A stretch of 64,000 nt of DNA, from contig NC_092861.1 in NCBI RefSeq assembly GCF_032062135.1, positions 57,075,574 to 57,139,573 on the forward strand, written 5' to 3'. The stretch comes from Pyxicephalus adspersus. Lineage: Eukaryota > Chordata > Amphibia > Anura > Pyxicephalidae. Within the stretch, counting starts at the first letter, position 1, and each line of letters starts with the position of its first letter. This document shows, in pieces, positions 56,343 to 64,000 of the stretch. Under the pieces are notes generated by a model that saw only the letters and a list, made by a program, of their open reading frames with translations, had not been told where the DNA came from and ran no database searches. A program made the position numbers and the translations under genes.

Positions 56343-58170
56343 ACCCTAATAATGTCTCTTAGGCACTCTAACTATCTATTTTCATTCAATTCTGTCCTTT
56401 GCTTAAAGGGACAGGGAATCTTGTGTTATAATTTCCTTATTTTGCCATTTCAAACCAGTATTTCTCCTAAAATTACTCAAGTCTCTCTGGCATTTCTTAC
56501 TTTCACACGTTCTGATTTATTTTGCTGGTTTTATTCTGTAGGATATTTAAATATTACATTTTAATAAATTTGATAATTCTTTATTCTATGTTAGTTCCCT
56601 CACTGCTTCTGATTTCACTGTTTATCATGCATGAACTTTCTTTATTTTATTCATCTATACTTTTATTTTTTAAACTAAAACTAATTAGTGCCCTTTTAGC
56701 TAATAGAAAAAAATCTTCTTCTGACTATGGATCATTTAAACAATAAGTAGGGGTTGTATCCAATCTCAAATTTATCAGAATAAACTCATCTTTTAAAGAT
56801 TTTTCCAAATGTGACCATGCTATACATTCATTTGTTTCTGAAAAATATCTCTAAAATCATTAGATCCTGTAACTGCTTATCAATCTAAAGTTTTATCTAA
56901 ACATTTACAGATAGAGTGTGTGGAAGATTTAAATGATGCAATAATTGTCACAAAACTAAGAAATAAAAAATGACATAGGTAGTAAGAGTAAAAAAATGTA
57001 CAATTTAGGTAGATTGAGGGGTTGAGCAAAACTAAATTGGTAAATCTTTTGAAAGAGTTCTGCTATTAAAGACTTCTATCATGCAACTCCACCCAACTCT
57101 ACCTAGATGCCATATTGCATTGTTAGAAGTCAATTGTTCAACTTTACCCCTGTAAAGTAATGAAGGCATATTTCTGTTGATGGCACAATATATTTGAAGT
57201 AGAAGTATCAACTTGTCTATGGTGTATAGACAATCTATTTGGTGAAAGAAGACTATAGATAAAGTGAGTGGCCTGCCTTTTTTTGTTAAACACAGTACTT
57301 GGATGTAGACTGTTGTATTGATTACATATGTGTTCTATACAGTTTCAATTTACTGAATTTTTTGGCAAAATATTATACTATAAAAAACCTCACAATTATT
57401 AACACATTATTGCATACTCCATGTTCCATTGGGATTACCTGTTTTTAGAAATGCAATTATTGTCAATAAAATAAGCAGTATTGAATGTCCGAGGAGAGAG
57501 ATTGACATGTAAGTTGTAAAACAATAAAAAGAAAAAAGAAAAATTGAACTGAAAAGAGAGAACAAAGCATCTGTTTTAGAGGGCATTTTTTTTACAAAGA
57601 AATGAAAATTGCTGCAAAACAATTATGAGCAAACTCTTTAAAAAAAAAAAAGTTGTTTATTAAACAGCAATGAATACATTATAAATAATAAAGCCCCTAA
57701 AATATATCTAGCAAAATTTTTGGGTTAAAAAAAATGCAGTTGAGTAATCTGGACACTGCATATATTTTTGACATAAAGGGTTCAGCATAAATGCATGCCA
57801 CCAGCAACAATGACAAAAATAAGGGCATTATGGCGTCATTGTTGGTGAAAGTCTCAGCACGCACTGGAAGACGGAGAAACTAAAAGTGGCCATCCGTAAG
57901 ATTGCTCAAGGGTATGTTTATAGGTTTACTAGCACTGCAATGGAAAAATAGGAACACAAGGAAGATCATACCACAAAGGTACAGCGGACATATAATGGGA
58001 AACTCCAAATATGGTAGATATAGAAAAAAAAATAGGATCTCAACAGTGGATGTACTTACAAAATATGTAATTACAAAATACAAGTACTTACAAAATATTA
58101 GAGGTGTGGAAAGGCAAGAGAATTTAAACGGTAAAAAGGAGAAGAGAAATAGGTATGTCTTATACCTGTG

Positions 58171-58947
58171 TAAGGAACTTACCCGCCCTGCGAGCCTGCG
58201 GTGTCCCTCGGGTTCCCAGCCACAGAGGGAGACCCCTCAGTAGCAAGCAGCATAACCAAGGCTGCTCCTCTGCTCACAGCTTGTCTGTCTCTGCAGGCGG
58301 AGGGATCCGCCCTGGACTAATTACTGATCAGCCAGGCAGCAGCCCTTGCATCCCTTTGAATGTGGTTCCTGCTCCCAGCACTGTGCAAGTGCAAAGTAGT
58401 GCACGTCCTAGGGGTACTGTGGGAAGAGGTGCGCGTGTTACCATGCGTCCCTCTTGTACCCCCCGAGGGCGTGGCACTCGGCTGCTTCGCCCCAGGGCGG
58501 GACATAGTTAGTTTCAATTCCCTGCGGCCAATCAGCTGCAGGGGATTTACTCAGTCTCCCATCAGACAGTGCCAGGTGGCGCAAGGTGATTGGTCATCCT
58601 GGCTATTTAAGGAGAGCCTGTCCATCACCCCATTGCCCGCTATAGCCTCTGTTACCACAGTGTGCTTGGGTGTGTCTTTGTGTGTTTAAAACTTCTGCTT
58701 GTCATCTCCTCAGTGACCCGGTCTGAACCTAACTCTGATTGAACTCTGCCAGCCCTGACCTCGGATTGTTATTGACCATTCTGCCTGCTGCCTGCCCTGA
58801 CCTCGGATTGTTACTGACCTGCTTTTGCCTTATCCTTCTGTACCTTGCTTGATTGGACTTAACCCTTGCTGTGCTGTACCATTCTGAATAAACCTTATTC
58901 AAGGATATCTGGAGTCGGTAGTGGTTTGTGTGCCCAGGCGCATTACA
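58171..58947 (+). mobile_element. LTR of a gypsy-like LTR retrotransposon, with possible primer-binding site just after it
   Basis: The 777-bp block begins TGTAAGGAACTTACCCGCCC and ends CGCATTACA, giving the TGTAA...TTACA inverted ends of an LTR. It is far more GC-rich than its surroundings. It contains CCAAT at 58528-58532, a TATTTAA box at 58604-58610 and AATAAA at 58887-58892 in the order expected of U3-R-U5. Three bases after the end comes TGGCTTCGTAG, which has the TGG start of a tRNA primer-binding site. The internal region is then lost within about 100 bp, and no gag, pol or second LTR is seen. A decayed direct repeat (CCCTGACCTCGGATTGTTA) occurs twice near 58,755 and 58,796. Gypsy assignment is from general resemblance only. 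Confidence 0.6.
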
Positions 58948-61900
58948 GTCTGGCTTCGTAGTTTCACAGTGGCTCTGACATGATGGAGGTGTCTAGAAGT
59001 GGAAGTCACATTGTGAGCTGTTTTTTTGTTGCTGGCTGGCTGAAGTAACTTAGATAGAATTTAGACTGAATGAATACATTTTCTGATATTCTACCAGCTG
59101 TGTTTTTACAAGATAACCTTAGTAGTGCATTGATTTCCTTAATTTAACGTAACCTGGAATAACCTAAAGAGAAGCTGTGTTCAAAAAAGTTAGTTGGAAG
59201 GAAAAGGACTAGGCACCATTATTTCTCGTCCGCAATCTACATCTTTTCCAAAATAAATATTTACCATATATTGATTCTCACTGTGTGCTTGTGTAGATGT
59301 GTCAATCAGGGTACAAGGGTAACAATATTTTCTTGGTATACATATTTCATTGTTCCTAATGAATGGTAATCTAATAACCACACACAGATCTATAGGATAA
59401 ATGAAGCCAATGCATGGAGATCCTTGCACTGCTAATATCTAGATTCAGTTTCTTCTCCAGCAAAGAGTATAATGAGAAGCAAAGTGAAATAACTAAATCT
59501 GAGTGCAAATCTAGTAAATTTAGCAGTCAAATGCAACAGCGCCCTATTTGATTCCACACTGTAGATATATATATTTAAGGCTGTTAGCACAGGATAACCT
59601 AGGCACTTTCATATGCCAGAATTTGCAAAGCTAGTTTCCAAGAGAAATTTCTGGAACTTTGAGTTATAACAGAGTTTGTGTTTTTCATAGTGTTTATAGC
59701 CTCATTTTCAGCAATGTCACAGATTATAAAATTGACAAGCTCCCTGTTGTTGTCTCTGGCCATAAAATGCATACCTTAACTTGTACTGGCTTTCTTAAAT
59801 AGCTGAAGCAAAATATCAATAAGTGAATTTTATTCTATGTTATGATTTGTTTGCACACAATCAATACCAAGATCTAATGCCATAAAAAATATTCCTTACA
59901 ATAAAATGCACATTGTTCATCATCTGTGGGAAACTGAAATGCCTGTTTGGCTCTTATGTAGTGTGAATAATTTTTTTACACTTGCCAACAAAATGGTGCA
60001 AAGTAAAGCCTCATTACCTCTGTAAACACCTGTATGTTGTTATACCCCTGGGACTGCTCATCGAAAATGGTTTCATTTCTTTCTTTTCTTTTTCATACAA
60101 TTACACCGACACAAAGCACAATCACAAAAGATAATTAGAAGGTGCAGAACATAAAATGTACCAAGCCAGCCCTGTCAAGCTCCTCAGTTTCTCCCAACAG
60201 ACAGAGACACTTGTTTAAAAAGGATTGTCGACAGAAGTAAAGTAACTAGGTAATGCCTTGATCCTATATTGTACCAAATGTGTTTATCCCTGATCTTTAC
60301 TACTGTGGAACATACATTTTCTGGAAACTTTTTCTGAACTGTCTAAATTATGTTTTCTGGCAGTTTCCCCAAGTTCACACTATTTTTTTTGGCAGCCAGA
60401 GCCAGTGTCTACACTATGTTTTCCGCTATCTCTCTCCTTCTCCTCCAGTCTGTGGCAAGGTCCTCCCTTGTAACCTCTGCCACTCTGATTTCTTTGCTTC
60501 TCCCAATGGTCCATGTTAAGCTGTAAGTTCATCTCCTGCTATGATCAGCTTTAACTCAACCTTTTCCATGCTCCCTCCTCCACTCCCTTCCCAAGTACCA
60601 AACTGAGCTGTCAATCCCTTATAGTACAAGATCAGATCCTGCTTTGTCTCATCTTGGTGGTCTGCTATATATCCCTTTACACTCCATCCTTTATTATTAC
60701 CAAATACTCAGTGTATGATCTATGCAGTTGCACAGTAAGAAAGTCTTTAGGTTTTCATATAACAGTAGATTGTTCTGCTCCCAAGTTCTCATTAAAGTTC
60801 TGACCTGATCAAGAACTAACTTGCCCACTCTTTGATGATAGTCTACCTCTGTATGGGCACCTTTACAAGTAGCCAGTGATCCAAATACTTTTTGAATTAA
60901 TTACCTTCTTTTAACCTCTAGTATTACTCACAATGGCAGACTGTGAGCTGTTCCTTTTGCAATATTCTGTTATGACTCAAACATGGACAATACAATTTGC
61001 TGAACTCCATCCACATTGAACCTGATAGTATAATATTTAGCAGCTGACTGATTGCTAGCTTTCTAAATGTTAACCCCAAAGCTACTTTATTCCTTTTAAA
61101 TGTGTTCCATTTTCTACTTTATTTTAGTTTGGTTGGATTTGAAGCAGTTATTTAGTAGGATTATCTTTCAGGGGACAGAAGCTTATTTATTATTTATGTA
61201 TTTTTTGAGCTGTTCTCATTTTATGGTACTACGAACTTCACAAGCTATGCAAACTGAGAACCTGTGGACTATAGCTCTAATTTTATTTGAAAACACACCT
61301 TCCTACAGCTAGTGCTTTTGCATTTAGGACTGCCATAAAAATACTTGAAGCTGTAGTAATTATTTTTGAAAGATAGAGCCCTCCCTGCAGTTTTTGTGTC
61401 CTCATTTAGGCTTGCCAGCATTGCCATTAAATTACTGTAACTCTTAGTCTTAGGAAGACACTACCTGTGGATTACCACCCTGCATTTTGTTCTGTTAGTC
61501 TTTTCTTGCAAGCACATCTGTTTCAGGTGATGTGACATATATGAAGATGTATGCAAAGATACGCATCATATTAAAAATAAACAACCCTAACTTATAATGG
61601 ACTACAATACTTTATTATCTACAACTCATAGGACAATTTTGGAAATGTGCGCACAGGAGAAATATAATATATCCTCATTATTAAACTTTAAAGACCTAAT
61701 GTCATCGTGTACAAATATGTGGTCTATATCTTTTACAGATATTATTTTTTGCTGCTACTGCTTTTACAGTTTTCAGCATTTACCTAAACAAAGCACTCCA
61801 CAACTTCTAGGTGTCAAAATACATATCTGACCTCTCATCCAATATAGACATATAATGTAGAATCTGTGAAGTAAAGCTTCAAGTCATGCCCGGCTAGGGT

Positions 61901-64000
61901 GAATACTGCATTACAAACATATTCAAACAATAATATAACAAAATATGTCAACAGAACCAAACTTTTTATGGTTATCACATGAATTTTGTGCTCCATGGTA
62001 AATATTTATGGTAAATTTGTGTACCTGCCAGACACGCTGAACACAAAAAATACAAGACTGTTTTCTTGATTTGTAATGAATCTAATGATGAAAAATATAA
62101 GTACATAACAGAAGTGAAATGGTTAACCACCACAAGAACAAGTAATCATATGGTGTTGTTTACTTGTAGATTTGGTCCTCCACAATAAAATGAAACCCTA
62201 TTAAACAATATATCAAAGTCTGAATTAAGACTAAGCACAGTGTTTAATGGTGGCAGAACCAATAAGGATCTAAAATTAAATTTGAACAGACTCCATCTCA
62301 TCTGTCTGAGGGATGTCGGAAGAGGAGAAAGCAATAATGACTGTCCCATTACGTTAACAGAAGCAGATGAGACAGCTGTTGGGTACCGCAGTTCTGTTCA
62401 CAAAGACAGAGCAGTCATACGGTCCCTCAGCAGTTTAATGAATGGCAAAGAACAATTGTGCTCTAATAAATGTTATTGTATACTTGAGATGGCTGAACTT
62501 CATCAAATGTGCTTTGTCAACTATTTACTTGATTCACTCACAGTTTGCATGTTTTCCTTATTGACTATTTTATGGGAAGAGAAAATGATTCTTTCCACAT
62601 AGATTTCAAGCCTGTATGACCTAAACAGGTCTATTATTGTCTCAAGATAGAAATATCAAGGAGGAATTATCTTGTGTTTTTATCTATTACAAACATTTGT
62701 ACCACCAATGTCTTGTACCAGCGAGAGGAATAATGAGGACTCTGGAGTGGTGGTACTACAGTATAGAAGGAGACTATTATTGCACAGTAGGAAATATGGA
62801 AATAGAAATGTTTTCTTATTGCCCTATTGCAATATTTGCAACAGATAGGCAAAGCAAACACAGTAATATTATATTAAAGACACAGATATTTGGAGGATTT
62901 GATTTTACAATTGTTACTCTCATGTGATTTGAAAATATGATCTAATACATAATTTTTGTTATATGAATTGTCTGCTGCCTTAAAAATGCCTATGGAACTG
63001 TGTTCTTTTTTTGCTTGTCTTGGATTTATATGGGATGATGGCATGTGGTAGCATGTGCAATTTACTAGGGATTGAGACTTCTATTTGTAGTTATCAGTAC
63101 CATTGTCAAGGTGGGCAAAAAAGTAACCTGTGGATGAGAGGTAGATTGCAAATATAAGGAATTTCTCAACCAGGTTCCATGGAACCTTAGGGTTCCTCTA
63201 GAAGTTGCTAGGGTTTCCCTGAGCAATGAGCAGTTTGTGACTCTAAGGTCAAATTAAGTGACACAAATGATCATTTTGGCTATCTGCAAGGCTGACATTC
63301 ATCACAATGGCCAGGAATGTAAGAGGCATTCTTCCTACTGACCACCGACTGGCTGACTGGGAGCTGTGTATATATATATATATATAATAAGTATATCAAG
63401 GGTTCCCTGAAGACCTGAAAGTTTTTTCAAGGTCTGCGCCATGATATAAAGTTCAAGAAACATTAGAATATAAATGCATTTCACCTCACAAAAACAAGAT
63501 TTTCCAGGCAAAATCAGACACTATTTTACAACATTCTGCTGTAAACAAACATGGACAGGGTACAAATGAACAATATGTTCATTGTGATCCCTCTACTTTA
63601 TTGGATCCAACAAGTGAAAACAGTCCTTGGAAGCAACCAGTCTTGCCTACCAATCAAAAGTTGTTTAAATAAGCTTTTAAAGATTAAGCTGTAATCATCA
63701 ATTTATGCTAAATGAATAAAGATTTAGATTTTAGTGTGACCACAAATTTTATGTCAATTTATGGAAATGGCTGGAGTGGTAAAATACCTTATGCATTTTT
63801 TTATTTTAGTTTTGGTTAGTGGGGCATGAGGTTATAGCCACTGTAAGGTTTTAACTGTTTGAAAGTTTTACTCCTGCTTCTTGAAGTGTGCATATGAGAA
63901 TACAGGTTGACAAAAATCTTGCAACCCCTGGACTGCAGGATTTGCGAAAATTCCAGATTTTTTTTTTATACTTCTCTCCACACACAGGCCAGCCTTCCAC
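58948..64000. other. Downstream flank without a recognised gene, part 3
   Basis: After the LTR, the sequence returns to AT-rich DNA without a supported exon. The stretches 59,930-60,060 and 62,230-62,600 are of higher complexity and could be conserved non-coding elements. The 120-codon frame at 62240-62602 has no recognisable protein feature. The last bases, after 63,900, resemble text at about 3,870-4,140 (ACAGGTTGACAA...AATCTTGC...CCAGATTT), hinting at one more dispersed repeat. Confidence 0.5.
63160..63475. mobile_element. Possible hAT-like non-autonomous element
   Basis: TTTCTCAACCAGGTTCCATG with GGGTTCCTCTAGAAG at the left, and AGGGTTCCCTGAAGACCTGA with GTTCAAGAAAC at the right, resemble the ends of a common vertebrate hAT-derived repeat. 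The central part holds a (TA)n tract at 63369-63387. No transposase frame is present. Confidence 0.4.

Larger units (their letters stand above)
45893..58170. other. Downstream flank without a recognised gene, part 2
   Basis: AT-rich intergenic DNA with minisatellites and foldback elements listed separately. The longest frame, 132 codons at 49765-50163, shows no known motif. The block 52,850-53,060 is more complex than its surroundings. A 10-bp inverted pair CAACAATGAC / GTCATTGTTG lies around 57,805-57,844. Confidence 0.6.

Noticed and set aside
58155..58689. Frames of 109-118 codons in the GC-rich block
   Set aside because: They lie within the LTR, whose ends and poly(A) signal explain the block; they do not resemble gag or any known protein.
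62240..62602. 120-codon frame in downstream flank
   Set aside because: No protein signature; better considered as possible non-coding conserved sequence.
33111..64000. Exons of neighbours expected near BCL6 in other vertebrates (for example SST, or LPP upstream)
   Set aside because: I looked for recognisable exon sequence on both strands and found none in this window.

Overview
The window is vertebrate nuclear DNA, most likely from a frog. It holds one recognisable protein gene on the plus strand: bcl6, the BTB/zinc-finger transcriptional repressor. The spliced product, read exon by exon, is 699 residues and keeps the BTB lateral-groove residues, the long middle repression region and six C2H2 fingers. 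All splice junctions are in phase. The frog assignment rests on the divergence of the protein from the mammalian form as I recall it, and on several dispersed repeat families that look like those common in frog genomes. The species cannot be named from the sequence.

Layout. Positions 1 to about 17,980 are AT-rich upstream flank with no convincing gene; they hold copies of a dispersed repeat, foldback MITE-like elements and a duplicated TA-microsatellite block. A GC-rich, CpG-containing promoter and non-coding exon 1 lie at about 17,985-18,497. Exon 1 ends with three BCL6-type binding sites in 51 bp, matching the autoregulatory element known from human BCL6 exon 1. Intron 1 (6.3 kb) starts with GC-rich minisatellites, one apparently built from the tail of the dispersed repeat. 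A 39-bp non-coding exon 2 (24,835-24,873) follows, and then eight coding exons between 25,132 and 30,348. The 3' UTR runs about 2.7 kb to a poly(A) signal near 33,087. From there to 64,000 I see no gene. That flank holds a 777-bp LTR of a frog-type LTR retrotransposon with a possible primer-binding site, several foldback elements, a hAT-like element, minisatellites, a perfect 95-bp tandem duplication and a few moderately complex stretches that could be conserved non-coding elements.

How the parts work together. BCL6 acts in the nucleus, recruiting SMRT/NCOR/BCOR corepressors through its BTB domain and binding TTCCTAGAA-like sites through its fingers. The exon 1 sites imply that the frog gene represses its own promoter as the human gene does. 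The gene-free flanks fit the large regulatory neighbourhood this locus has in other vertebrates (BCL6-LPP region), but no LPP or other neighbouring exon is visible here.

I found no undescribed gene system. The most interesting signals are the conserved 5' UTR autoregulatory cluster, the repeat-derived minisatellite in the GC-rich start of intron 1 and the recent exact tandem duplication.
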